Source: Gleimia hominis (GTDB taxonomy: Bacteria; Actinomycetota; Actinomycetes; Actinomycetales; Actinomycetaceae). From it: a stretch of DNA of 64,000 bases. The position numbers and the translations under genes were made by a program. A model generated the notes under the pieces. That model searched no databases, was not told the origin of the DNA, and was given only the letters and a program-made list of their open reading frames with translations. This document shows, one piece after another, positions 8,263 through 17,684 of the stretch. The stretch lies in NCBI RefSeq assembly GCF_032085515.1, contig NZ_JASXSX010000001.1:1488001-1552000 (forward strand). The letters are read 5' to 3'. Positions within the stretch are counted from its first letter, which is position 1, and the number at the start of each line of letters is the position of its first letter.

Positions 8263-10053
8263 CTAGGCTTGATCCTGCGCTTCGTCCTCGTCATCTTCAG
8301 GCACGTAGTCGACTCCTGCTTCCTCCCGCTGCTGCGGGGTGATCGGAGCCGGCGCCTGCGTGAGCGGATCGTAACCACCACCAGACTTGGGGAAGGCAAT
8401 CACATCGCGAATCGAATCGGACTTGGTGAGTAGCGAAACGATGCGGTCCCACCCGAACGCGATGCCGCCGTGCGGGGGCGCACCGAACTTGAACGCGTCC
8501 AGCAAGAACCCGAACTTCTCCTGGGCTTCTTCCTCCCCGATTCCCATCACTTTAAACACACGCTCTTGCACGTCGCGGCGGTGAATACGGATCGACCCAC
8601 CACCGATTTCGTTGCCGTTACACACGATGTCGTACGCATACGCCAGCGCGTTGCCCGGGTCCTGTTCGAACCGGTCAATCCAATCTGGGTTCGGTGACGT
8701 AAACGCGTGGTGCACCGCCGTCCACTTCGAGTGCCCCACCGACACGTCATCGTCCATCCCCGCGGGTTTAAACAGTGGTGCATCCACCACCCACACGAAC
8801 GACCACGCGTCTTCGTCAATCAGCCCGGTGCGCCGCCCAATCTCCAGGCGAGCCGCGCCCAGCAGCGCGCGGGACTCATCCACACCGCCGGCGGCAAAGA
8901 AAATACAGTCCCCCGGGTTTGCTCCCGTAGCAGCCACTAAGCCGTCGCGTTCAGCCTCAGAAATATTCTTCGCAACCGGCCCCCCAAGGGAACCATCATC
9001 CGCAACTGTCACGTACGCCAAGCCCTTAGCGCCGCGCGAACGCGCCCATTCTTGCCACTTATCAAACGTGCGCCGCGGTTGTGACCCGCCCCCGGGCATC
9101 ACCACGGCCCCCACGTACGGGTTCTGGAACACTCTGAACGGAGTGTCCTTGAAGTACTCCGTCAAGTCCGTAATCTCCAAACCGAACCGCAGGTCCGGCT
9201 TGTCGGAACCGTACTTTTCCATCGCCTCTTTATAAGTCATGCGCGGAATCGGGGTCTTGAGGTCATAGCCAATCAGCGCCCAAATCTCGCGCAAAACCGC
9301 TTCCGCAACCTCGATCACATCGTCTTGTTCAACGAAAGACATTTCGACGTCCAGCTGCGTGAACTCCGGCTGCCGGTCCGCGCGGAAGTCCTCGTCCCGG
9401 TAGCAGCGGGCAATCTGGTAGTACTTCTCCATCCCCGCGACCATCAAAAGCTGCTTAAAAAGCTGCGGTGACTGCGGCAGCGCGTACCAGCAACCCGGCG
9501 CCAGGCGGGCGGGCACCAGGAAGTCCCGCGCCCCCTCAGGGGTAGAACGCGTGAGCGTCGGAGTTTCAATCTCCACGAATCCGCGTTCATCCAAAACCCG
9601 GCGGGTTGCTTGCGACACCTTCGAACGCAACCGCAGCGCATGCTGTGCGGGGGCGCGACGCAAATCCAAATACCGGTACTTCAACCGGGTTTCCTCACCA
9701 ACTTTGCCCGCGTCATCCGCGTGGCTAGACACCTGGAACGGCAGGGGTGCCGCCGTATTCAAAATCTCAATGTCGTCCCCAAGAACCTCAATCTCCCCGG
9801 TCGGCAAGTTTGGATTCTCATTACCTTCGGGCCGGCGCGACACCGCCCCGGTTACCCGCAACACAAACTCGCTGCGCAGCAGGTGCGCTACCTTCTCGTC
9901 GCGCACCACCACCTGCGCGATTCCCGACGCGTCCCGCAGATCCACGAAAACCACCCCACCGTGATCTCGACGCCGATCCACCCAACCGCAAATCGTCACC
10001 GTTTCGTCTAATTTTGACGCGTTCAAAGTACCAATGTCGTGCGTTCGTAGCAT
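8263..10053 (-). CDS. aspS: Aspartyl-tRNA synthetase
   Basis: Class IIb synthetase that charges tRNA-Asp. From the ATG at 10053 the protein has 596 residues: N-terminal OB-fold anticodon-binding domain (1-110), catalytic core with motif 2 (YRDEDFRADRQPEFTQ), the bacterial insertion domain, and motif 3 (GWDRI). It ends in an acidic tail (PEDDEDEAQDQA). The reading frame extends 27 codons further upstream. The 10053 start is chosen because AGGA lies at the right distance and the residues after it (MLRTHDIGTL) match the usual AspRS beginning. Confidence 0.96.
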   Translation of the reverse strand: MLRTHDIGTLNASKLDETVTICGWVDRRRDHGGVVFVDLRDASGIAQVVVRDEKVAHLLRSEFVLRVTGAVSRRPEGNENPNLPTGEIEVLGDDIEILNTAAPLPFQVSSHADDAGKVGEETRLKYRYLDLRRAPAQHALRLRSKVSQATRRVLDERGFVEIETPTLTRSTPEGARDFLVPARLAPGCWYALPQSPQLFKQLLMVAGMEKYYQIARCYRDEDFRADRQPEFTQLDVEMSFVEQDDVIEVAEAVLREIWALIGYDLKTPIPRMTYKEAMEKYGSDKPDLRFGLEITDLTEYFKDTPFRVFQNPYVGAVVMPGGGSQPRRTFDKWQEWARSRGAKGLAYVTVADDGSLGGPVAKNISEAERDGLVAATGANPGDCIFFAAGGVDESRALLGAARLEIGRRTGLIDEDAWSFVWVVDAPLFKPAGMDDDVSVGHSKWTAVHHAFTSPNPDWIDRFEQDPGNALAYAYDIVCNGNEIGGGSIRIHRRDVQERVFKVMGIGEEEAQEKFGFLLDAFKFGAPPHGGIAFGWDRIVSLLTKSDSIRDVIAFPKSGGGYDPLTQAPAPITPQQREEAGVDYVPEDDEDEAQDQA

Positions 10054-10293
10054 CGATATCCTTCCAAGTTTTCGTTGCATTCCCCGCGAGACAGGCGGGC
10101 GCAACACCATCTTAAACCGCGGCTCGGCGCCCACGAAAACGCATCCGCGGGTGTCACCGAATTCACAGCCGGCACGCTAGCTATCAAACGCATTTCCCGT
10201 TACCGTAAAAACTGGCGAACCTCCGGTGTGTAGCTACCAATTAAACGAACGTCCATTCCAAACATAGCGACCATGGATAGTCGGTAGCAGCGT

Positions 10294-12132
10294 GTGTGTT
10301 GTGGGGGTAACGCCCCGAAGAGAAGTTGGATTTTAGTTATCTTGGAAAATACCGTACGTTTCGCTGACCTGAACCTGCCTGCGCCCATTATGAGCGCCAT
10401 CGAAAAACTGGGGTTCGAAACCCCAACCCCCATTCAAGCTGAAGCCATTCCACCGCTTTTAGACGGTTGCGACATCGTTGGCGTTGCCCAAACGGGCACG
10501 GGGAAAACCGCTGCGTTTGGCCTGCCCATGCTCGCCCACCTAGATCCGAGCGAACCGCGAGTCCAAGCCATCGTGCTGGCACCTACCCGCGAACTGGCCG
10601 TGCAAAGCGGCGACGCGATCGCATCTTTCGCCGCGGACCTGCCGGACATTACGGTGGTAACCGTATACGGCGGAGCGCCCTATCCACCGCAGATCCGTGC
10701 CCTCAAAAATGGCGCCCAGATTGTGGTGGGCACCCCGGGGCGGGTAATCGACCTGATTGAAAAAGACGTGCTGCACCTAGACCAAGTGAAGGTTCTCGTG
10801 CTCGATGAGGCCGATGAGATGCTCCGCATGGGATTTGCAGAAGACGTGGAAACCATCGCTTCTGCCGCGCCGCAACCCGGCGAGCGCATTACCGCACTAT
10901 TCTCAGCCACCATGCCACCGGCGATTCAACGAGTCGCCCAGCAGCACCTGATTGAACCGATACGCGTCGAAATCGCCCCGCAATCCTCCACTGTCGACAC
11001 CGTGGAACAGACCTATGCGATCCTCGGTTTTCGACACAAAAAAGAAGCGTTAGCACGCGTACTGTCTACCGCCGATGCGGATGCCGCAATAGTGTTCGTC
11101 CGCACCCGCGTGGACGTGGACGACGTGTCTTCCGACCTGACGCGGCGCGGTTTCAAAGCCTCCGGCCTGTCCGGGGACGTGTCCCAGGCTGAACGGGAAC
11201 GCATCATCGCTCGGCTGCGCGACGGATCCCTCGACGTCCTCGTCGCAACCGACGTGGCTGCGCGCGGACTAGATGTGGAACGCATTGGCCTAGTCGTTAA
11301 CTACGACGTACCGCGTGAAGCAGAAGCCTACGTGCACCGCATTGGCCGTACTGGGCGGGCTGGCCGCACCGGGCGGTCCCTCACGTTCTTCACCCCGAAG
11401 GAACGCTTCCGCCTCAAGCAAATCGAGAAACTCACCGGCACGCACATGACTCAAGCAGGGATCCCAACCCTGCGGGACGTGGCGTCTCACACGGGCAAAC
11501 AGTTGCTGGCGGAGGTGGCGCCGCGCTTGGAACGCGGCCACCTCGACCTGTACGAAGAACTGCTCGAAACCGTAACTCAGCAACTCGGCTTAGATTACCC
11601 GCAGGTCGCCGCGGCACTGCTGGCAAACGCTGTGGGTGACACCGGGGAAAACCGGGACGCGGCGCAACACGCGGATGAAGACTTCGCGAACGGCAGTTTC
11701 GAAACCGGTGGGAAAAAACGCAAAGGCCGCGGATCACGTGCCGGCACGCGCGTGGAACCAACCGGCAGTGGAAGACGCTACCGCGTAGAAGTGGGGCGTA
11801 AAGACGGAGTGAAACCCGGGGCGATTGTCGGCGCAATTACCGGTGAAGCCGGGCTGTCGGGCGACGATCTGGGGCGCATTGAAATCTTCCCCACGTTCTC
11901 GCTCGTGGATATCGCCGGTGAACTCCCCGCATCGGCGCTACGCAAAATTGCCCGCGCCACCGTTGCGGGCCGCCGACTGCGGATCCGCGAAGACACGGGG
12001 CCAGAACCCAGCGATTCTGCGCACAGGAAGCACCGCGGGAAGTCAAAATCGTTTTCTGACCGTGGGGGCCGCGGGTTTGACCGCAGCGCCCACCGGGCAA
12101 AACGGCGGTCGTTCAAAAACGGTCGGCGCTAA
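10294..12132 (+). CDS. deaD: DEAD-box RNA helicase with DbpA-type C-terminal domain
   Basis: ATP-dependent RNA helicase of the DeaD/CsdA type, acting on structured RNA in ribosome assembly, mRNA decay or cold adaptation. The Q motif (TPTPIQ) comes first, then motif I (AQTGTGKT), DEAD (VLDEADEML), SAT (FSATMPP) and the C-terminal helicase motif HRIGRTGRAGR. A DbpA RNA-binding fold occupies about residues 490-560, followed by a basic Arg/Lys/Gly tail. The frame opens at GTG 10294, but TTG 10342 (LENTVRFADL) fits the family better; neither has a convincing ribosome-binding site. Its end overlaps the convergent GTPase gene by four bases. Confidence 0.93.
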   Translation: MCCGGNAPKRSWILVILENTVRFADLNLPAPIMSAIEKLGFETPTPIQAEAIPPLLDGCDIVGVAQTGTGKTAAFGLPMLAHLDPSEPRVQAIVLAPTRELAVQSGDAIASFAADLPDITVVTVYGGAPYPPQIRALKNGAQIVVGTPGRVIDLIEKDVLHLDQVKVLVLDEADEMLRMGFAEDVETIASAAPQPGERITALFSATMPPAIQRVAQQHLIEPIRVEIAPQSSTVDTVEQTYAILGFRHKKEALARVLSTADADAAIVFVRTRVDVDDVSSDLTRRGFKASGLSGDVSQAERERIIARLRDGSLDVLVATDVAARGLDVERIGLVVNYDVPREAEAYVHRIGRTGRAGRTGRSLTFFTPKERFRLKQIEKLTGTHMTQAGIPTLRDVASHTGKQLLAEVAPRLERGHLDLYEELLETVTQQLGLDYPQVAAALLANAVGDTGENRDAAQHADEDFANGSFETGGKKRKGRGSRAGTRVEPTGSGRRYRVEVGRKDGVKPGAIVGAITGEAGLSGDDLGRIEIFPTFSLVDIAGELPASALRKIARATVAGRRLRIREDTGPEPSDSAHRKHRGKSKSFSDRGGRGFDRSAHRAKRRSFKNGRR

Positions 12133-13706
12133 CGCTGCAACGTGCTGATTGCCGATGCGATCCGCTGTTGGCGTTCCTCTTCGGTGCGCAGCGGTTCCCA
12201 CACGCGCACCCGCACGAGGGTTTCTAACTCTTCGCGCAGTTGGTTGGCAGCGCGTTTACCCGCCCGCCGCGCAGCCACCCTCATGCACATATAAGAGCAG
12301 GCGGCAACCAACAGGGTCCACGCGAGGCCGCTAAGTAGCAGCCACGTGGGAATCGGCACTATCCCGTATTTAGGTACCCCAATGTCGATTAGCAAAACGG
12401 TGCGGGCGAGCACAGTGCCCAGCAGCCACAGACCACCCACGGCAGCGACTATCCATCCCACCCACTGCAAGGCGTTGAAAGCACGCCACCAGCCGCGCCT
12501 GTTGGGCAGGTGATAGTCGGTCTGCGCGGTCACTTCGCTCATCTGGTCAATCAGTTCGGTTTCGCTACCAGTGCTGGCGAGCAGTTTTTCCCCCCAGATG
12601 CGCGGCCTCGAGTCTGCGTACGTGGCCAGTACCGACCGCATTGCTTGCGACAGTCGCGCCCGGGCCGCCGGATTTCCCCCTGGCTCCACTGCCCCTAATT
12701 TGAGGTCCTTGAGGGGATCGTGGGTGAATCGGCGGGCGATTCTAAACGGGAGCCAATGGCAGTACCGACCGGCCCGGTAGCGGTAAGCCCCGGCAACGCG
12801 GCGGCTCAACGCGGGTGCGTCCATGGCTTCGCCCGCAGCTTTGGTTATCTGCGTGGGCAGCGCCTGCGCGTCAACTGGTTCAATCTCTTGCTCATCCGCC
12901 AGCCGGTCTGCCAATAATTCAGTGGCTTCTTGCAAATCTGCGTGCATGCGTTGACCCCGTTTTGCGGCTAGGCGAGCCACGTCGTGCAGGTGCATGCGCA
13001 GCTCTTGCGTGCCCTCCCCGGAACGCGCCGAGGTCAATACAATGCGCGCTCCTGTTACCCCATCGTTTTTTACTAGCCGCGCCAGATCAGTCCGCACCTG
13101 CTCAGCTTGTTCAGCTGTCATGGTGTCGGCGTGCGTTAGGATCACCACGGTGTCGCGCGAGTGTTTGGCAAACCGTTTAATGAACTGGTTGTGAAGCACG
13201 TCGTCGGCGTATTTCTGCGGGCTCGTCACCCACACCATCACGTCCACGCGTTGCAGCAACCGCTCCACGAGCGCGCGGTTTTTGCGGTCGATCGAATCAA
13301 TGTCCGGCATGTCGACCACAATCACGTTTTCCGCAACCGTTTGCTCCGCCGGAACCAAGACCCGGTCTTTGATCTGCATCCAGTCGAGCAGTTCGCCCGC
13401 CTCTTCTTTAGGAGCGCACGCCGCCAGCGGGGCGGTGGTGGTGGGGCGCTGATACCCCACCGTCGCCAGATCCGCTTTGAAGATCTGGTTGAACACACTG
13501 GATTTACCTACCCCCGTTGCCCCCAGCAACGCCACCACCGCGTAATCAGCCGACAGTGCGGCGCGTGTCTGCAAGTTGCGGTTCAGCTGGCGTAGGCGCC
13601 GTTCGTCCTCCGCAAGCAGGTCACCGTCTAGTTCCTCCACGATCCCGTTCAACACTTTGGTTTTCACGAGGGGATTCGTGCCGCCCCACCGTTCAAACAG
13701 TCGCAT
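12129..13706 (-). CDS. Membrane-associated GTPase, dynamin/Era-like (first of a pair)
   Basis: Not a named gene. The 525-residue product has a P-loop GATGVGKS near residues 63-70, a PTTT switch I, a G3 VDMPD, and a G4 position reading THAD rather than NKxD. The C-terminal half holds two hydrophobic helices (GWIVAAVGGLWLLGTVLA and WLLLSGLAWTLLVAACSY), followed by a charged helical tail. Such a GTPase head with a C-terminal membrane hairpin resembles bacterial dynamin-like or YfjP-type GTPases. The ATG at 13706 overlaps the stop of the upstream partner (TAATG) and has GGAGGG upstream, so the two are translated as a pair. Its cellular role is unknown. Confidence 0.8.
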   Translation of the reverse strand: MRLFERWGGTNPLVKTKVLNGIVEELDGDLLAEDERRLRQLNRNLQTRAALSADYAVVALLGATGVGKSSVFNQIFKADLATVGYQRPTTTAPLAACAPKEEAGELLDWMQIKDRVLVPAEQTVAENVIVVDMPDIDSIDRKNRALVERLLQRVDVMVWVTSPQKYADDVLHNQFIKRFAKHSRDTVVILTHADTMTAEQAEQVRTDLARLVKNDGVTGARIVLTSARSGEGTQELRMHLHDVARLAAKRGQRMHADLQEATELLADRLADEQEIEPVDAQALPTQITKAAGEAMDAPALSRRVAGAYRYRAGRYCHWLPFRIARRFTHDPLKDLKLGAVEPGGNPAARARLSQAMRSVLATYADSRPRIWGEKLLASTGSETELIDQMSEVTAQTDYHLPNRRGWWRAFNALQWVGWIVAAVGGLWLLGTVLARTVLLIDIGVPKYGIVPIPTWLLLSGLAWTLLVAACSYMCMRVAARRAGKRAANQLREELETLVRVRVWEPLRTEEERQQRIASAISTLQR

Positions 13707-15382
13707 TATCCCTCCGTCCACTCGCGGCGTGCCCGCGCCAGTGCCTGCTGGATTTCGCTTGAGGAAACGAGGTCTGGAAGCGCATCTGTAAGCGGTTCCA
13801 TGGCTCGTTCCAGCGCGCGGCTCATCTGCGTTTTCAATGCTCCGTGCGCCCGTTGCGTCATTGCCGCTACCGCTGCGTCACCGAACACGGCTTCGAGCAC
13901 GCGTTGCGCAACTATGCCCGTTGCACCCGCCACCGTAACTTCAGCACCAGTTAGCCCGCCAGTGGAGGCGAACAGGACAATAATCAGCGCCAAGCCCAGA
14001 AGGTTCACACCGAATGCGAGCATGCGGGCAGACGTTTTCTTGTTCGCCCCCTGGCGTTTAATCAAGTCCACAACCGCGCGTTCCCAGTTCTTTACAGCTG
14101 CGCGGGCCTCATGCTGTAACTTTTCTTGGGAAAGCGGAACTACCTGCGCTTCAAACGGACGCATCGCCGGATTCGCACGCCAAGTGGTGCGAACATGCTG
14201 CACTGCGCGCACCAGTTCGTCGCAAATTATTGTGCTCAAGTTAGAGCCAAGAATTTCTTTCACTTCATCTGCGCGCGCGTTCCGCCCGGTGAAAAACCCG
14301 CTCACCCGCGACCTCACCCGCGTAACAATCCGATCAATCCCCGCGGAAATGTCTGCAACCCCCAGCATGGCCTGCCACCTGGACAGCACTTCGCCGCGCA
14401 GAAGTTTCCCATTTTGAGTTGCCTGTTCCAAGCGGCGCAGTGCCACCCGCTGGTTTTCATCAACCACAGATGCGGCGTCGGTACGTACCAGCGTCTGCCT
14501 CGATAAGACCTGCAACAGGTGCTCGACGTCCGCGAACAGTTCCGCAACCGTGCCTTCTAACGCTCGTTTCGCCACTTCAGCACGCGTGTGCGCAGTGTCG
14601 GAAAGGGAGGACAGCCAGTTCTTCACGGTCCGCACCGAAGCTGGGTCTAACCGGTCGTGCTGCAAAGGCATCTCGTTCACACAAATAAGGGGCGCGCCAG
14701 AAAGCCCCGCGTCCGCTAAAAGCCGCGCAAAATCACCGCGAACCACATCTGTTGCCCCAGGTGGTACCCGATTCAGCACAATGGAAAGCGCCACCGAGCG
14801 AGCGTGTGCCTCACGCAAAACTTCCCACGGAACCGCATCTGCGTAACGCGCGGCAGTGGTCACAAAAATCCACAGGTCCGCCGCATCAAATAGCTGCACC
14901 GCCAACGCCCGGTTGCGGTCAACGAACGAATCCAAATCCGGGGCATCTAGCAGCGCGAGCCCGCGCGGAACCCGATCGTTCACCTGCAGGCGCAACGCGT
15001 TCTCCCCGGCTGACTCGCCCGCACCGGTACCGCGCACCCGCGTGAACGAAGGAAGCACCCGGGTGGATTCGAACCATGGGGCATCCTCCGCCCGGTAAAT
15101 CAGCGTCGGGGTGCGGGTCGTGGGGCGAATCGCGGAGGTTTGCACCACGGACTCACCGAGCAGGGAGTTCACCAGGGTTGATTTTCCCGCCCCCGTGGAC
15201 CCACCGACGACACAAAGCAGGGGCGCATCCAGCTGCTGGGCGCGGGGGATAATAAGGTCCTCCAGCTGCTGGGCGCGCCGCCGCGCCAGTGTCTGCGCCG
15301 CCTGCGCTTCCTCAACCTCGAAGGGGAACGTGAGGGCACGCAGCTGCTCTTGCAGCTGCGCTAACGCATCTACCCGGTTCAC
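13706..15382 (-). CDS. Membrane-associated GTPase, dynamin-like (second of a pair)
   Basis: Partner of the preceding GTPase. The P-loop reads GGSTGAGKST near residues 60-69, G3 is DAPDLDS, and the G4 position reads LNRV, so neither partner keeps a standard NKxD. A long helical region is followed by a hydrophobic stretch (FGVNLLGLALIIVLFA) and a glycine-rich segment near residues 460-500, then an amphipathic C-terminus. The frame could begin at GTG 15406, overlapping hisS, but GTG 15382 has GGGAG seven bases upstream and starts just after the hisS stop. Adjacent paired dynamin-like GTPases usually form hetero-oligomers; that is family knowledge, not shown here. Confidence 0.8.
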   Translation of the reverse strand: MNRVDALAQLQEQLRALTFPFEVEEAQAAQTLARRRAQQLEDLIIPRAQQLDAPLLCVVGGSTGAGKSTLVNSLLGESVVQTSAIRPTTRTPTLIYRAEDAPWFESTRVLPSFTRVRGTGAGESAGENALRLQVNDRVPRGLALLDAPDLDSFVDRNRALAVQLFDAADLWIFVTTAARYADAVPWEVLREAHARSVALSIVLNRVPPGATDVVRGDFARLLADAGLSGAPLICVNEMPLQHDRLDPASVRTVKNWLSSLSDTAHTRAEVAKRALEGTVAELFADVEHLLQVLSRQTLVRTDAASVVDENQRVALRRLEQATQNGKLLRGEVLSRWQAMLGVADISAGIDRIVTRVRSRVSGFFTGRNARADEVKEILGSNLSTIICDELVRAVQHVRTTWRANPAMRPFEAQVVPLSQEKLQHEARAAVKNWERAVVDLIKRQGANKKTSARMLAFGVNLLGLALIIVLFASTGGLTGAEVTVAGATGIVAQRVLEAVFGDAAVAAMTQRAHGALKTQMSRALERAMEPLTDALPDLVSSSEIQQALARARREWTEG

Positions 15383-15384
15383 GT

Positions 15385-16710
15385 TTACAGCTCCCAGCTT
15401 GGCCACCGATCCGCTTGCGGTGGCTGCCAGGTCTGCGGGTTGGCATCCACCTGTTCGCCCGAGCGGATGTCCTTCACGGAGTGTCCACCTTGCTCGTCAG
15501 TGAACCACACGTACGGGATACCCCGCCGGTCTGCGTATCGGATTTGTTTGCCGAATTTCGAGCTTGAGGGCGACACCTCGGTTGGGATTCCCCGTTCCCG
15601 CAGCGCATACGCCACTTCGTTGGCATCGTCGCGTTCACTCTCGTTAGTCACCGCAACCAGTACGCAGGATGGTACTTCGCGGCTAGCCCGCGCCATGTCG
15701 GCGCCAAGAATTCGCGAGATCAACCGGGAAACGCCAATGGACATACCCACCCCCGGGTAGGTCCGCTTCCCCACTGTTACCAGCGAGTCGTAGCGGCCGC
15801 CCGAACAGATTGACCCGAGGTCTTCGTGGCCGCGCAAAAACGTTTCGTACACAGAACCCGTGTAGTAATCGAGCCCGCGGGTAATCTTCAGATCTGCAAT
15901 CACCACGCCGGGAGCGTGTTTTTCTGCCGCTTGTAAGAGCGCTTCGAGCTCCTCCAGCCCCTCATCTAACAGCGGGTGGCTCAGCCCGAGCGCGCGCACC
16001 TGTTCCAGGACCTCCAGGCCCCCGTGGATCTGCGCTAACTGCAGCAGCCGTTCCCCTTGCGCGCTGTCAATCCCATGCTGGGTCATCTCTTCTAGCACGC
16101 CGGATTGGCCGATCTTGTCGAGCTTATCGATGCTCCGCAACGCGTCGTCGACCTGTTCAATCCCGAGTGCCTCGCACATGCCCTGCACGATCTTGCGGTT
16201 ATTCACATGCATCTGCACGGGTGGAATCGGGAGTGCTGCCAGGGCCTGGGCCATCACTAGGGGCACCTCCACCTCGTGGTGGAACGCCAGCTCTCCCGCG
16301 CCAACGACATCAATGTCTGCCTGGTAGAACTCCCGGAACCTGCCTTCTTGTGGTCGCTCCCCTCGCCACACTTTCTGGATTTGGTAGCGCCGAAATGGGA
16401 AGTGCAGGGAGCCCGCGTTCTCACCTATATACCGCGCGAACGGGACCGTCAGGTCGAAGTGCAGGCCGATTGACTTATCCGCTTTTGCGTCGTGGCCACC
16501 GCGGTCTTGTAGCCGTGAAAGTAGGTAAATCTCCTTGGAGGTCTCCCCTTTGCGTTCGAGTTCCCGCACGGGCTCCACACTGCGGGTTTCAAGTGGAGCG
16601 AAACCGTGTAGTTCAAACGTGCGCCGCAAGATGTCCAGTACCCGTTGTTCTACAATGCGTTCGGCTGGGAGCCATTCGGGAAAACCCGAGAGTGAAGTTT
16701 TTGCTGCCAT
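15385..16710 (-). CDS. hisS: Histidyl-tRNA synthetase
   Basis: Class IIa synthetase that charges tRNA-His. The 441 residues show motif 2 (the FRRYQIQKVWRGERPQ region), the HisRS signature GLDYYTGSVYE, the second His-binding motif SGGRYDSL and motif 3 GVGMSIGVSRL, then the C-terminal anticodon-binding domain. The ATG at 16710 lies 34 bases after the MBL hydrolase gene. The MBL-hisS order next to rel is common in actinobacteria. Confidence 0.96.
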   Translation of the reverse strand: MAAKTSLSGFPEWLPAERIVEQRVLDILRRTFELHGFAPLETRSVEPVRELERKGETSKEIYLLSRLQDRGGHDAKADKSIGLHFDLTVPFARYIGENAGSLHFPFRRYQIQKVWRGERPQEGRFREFYQADIDVVGAGELAFHHEVEVPLVMAQALAALPIPPVQMHVNNRKIVQGMCEALGIEQVDDALRSIDKLDKIGQSGVLEEMTQHGIDSAQGERLLQLAQIHGGLEVLEQVRALGLSHPLLDEGLEELEALLQAAEKHAPGVVIADLKITRGLDYYTGSVYETFLRGHEDLGSICSGGRYDSLVTVGKRTYPGVGMSIGVSRLISRILGADMARASREVPSCVLVAVTNESERDDANEVAYALRERGIPTEVSPSSSKFGKQIRYADRRGIPYVWFTDEQGGHSVKDIRSGEQVDANPQTWQPPQADRWPSWEL

Positions 16711-16743
16711 ATTAAACCATTCTAAAATATCGTCGGGTGTTTT

Positions 16744-17463
16744 TTAACCAATGCTGCGGGCACGGCGCACATACAGGTTCGTCGCCAGCTCGTGCTCCCA
16801 GTGTGTGGCCGGCCCGTGACCCGGGAGCATCCAGGTGCGCGGGTCAATCACGTTCCCCAACGTGCGCAACGTGTGCCGCATTTGGCGTTCGTCCCCGCCG
16901 GGCAGGTCGGCACGCCCAACCGAACCGGCAAAAATCACGTCGCCCGTAAACGCAATCGGTTGCGCTTGTTTAACCGGCCCGTGCCCGGTGCGTTCCGACG
17001 GTAGTTCCGCGTTCGTTTCTAGTGTTTCTCCGGCTGCAATTTCCATGAGGAACAGGGCGGACCCTTCGGTGTGGCCAGGAGCGGGTACCATCAGCACGTT
17101 AACTCCGGGGACGATCGCGACCGTGCGCGCGGTAAGGTCACGCACCTCCTGCGGCGCCCGCCACTGCACTCCTTGCGGACGCATCTGCGGCAGCAGTGCG
17201 GACAGCGGATCTTCCAGCCGATACCGGTCCGGGTTCGTTATATACACGGGGACGTCAAAGTTAGCACACTCCCACACGTGGTCCGCATGCCCGTGCGTTA
17301 GCAGCACCGCACGAGCAGTTAGGCCCTCCTCATGCAAATACTGTTTAATCCGATCGGTCACGCCCAATCCGGGGTCAACAATCAACGCCGCGTCTTCGTT
17401 CGGTGCGCTCACGACGTACGCGTTCGCGGCAAACAGTTCAGCCTCAAACCTTCGTATCCTCAT
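16744..17463 (-). CDS. MBL-fold metallo-hydrolase (glyoxalase II-like)
   Basis: Cytosolic metallo-beta-lactamase-fold hydrolase with 239 residues. The metal-binding motif THGHADHVW, the second histidine in APGHTEGS, the aspartate in FTGDVIFAGSVGR and the final LPGHGP histidine are all present, so both metal sites look intact. The family includes hydroxyacylglutathione hydrolases, and the substrate in actinobacteria without glutathione is uncertain. It is the first gene of a probable unit with hisS and the paired GTPases, and is divergent from the DUF349 gene. Confidence 0.88.
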   Translation of the reverse strand: MRIRRFEAELFAANAYVVSAPNEDAALIVDPGLGVTDRIKQYLHEEGLTARAVLLTHGHADHVWECANFDVPVYITNPDRYRLEDPLSALLPQMRPQGVQWRAPQEVRDLTARTVAIVPGVNVLMVPAPGHTEGSALFLMEIAAGETLETNAELPSERTGHGPVKQAQPIAFTGDVIFAGSVGRADLPGGDERQMRHTLRTLGNVIDPRTWMLPGHGPATHWEHELATNLYVRRARSIG

Positions 17464-17684
17464 GGTCCGATCCTACCGCGAACCACAGGACCTCGTTTTC
17501 CCAGATCTTTGCACAACTAATTGCGCGATTTATTAGCGTGATTGATCGGGGGATCAAAAAGAAACGAACTCCAAGTATGCGAAATCACATTGAAACCCCG
17601 TAGTATAGGCACATGGGTGCGTAAGCATCTTAAAAATGTAGTTTCGTCCGGGCGAACGCCCAACCGTATCCCAAGAGGAACACC

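Noticed and set aside
17542..17557. Inverted repeat TTGATC-GGGG-GATCAA between the MBL and DUF349 genes
   Set aside because: It is only six bases per arm and has no second copy nearby, so chance is a fair explanation.
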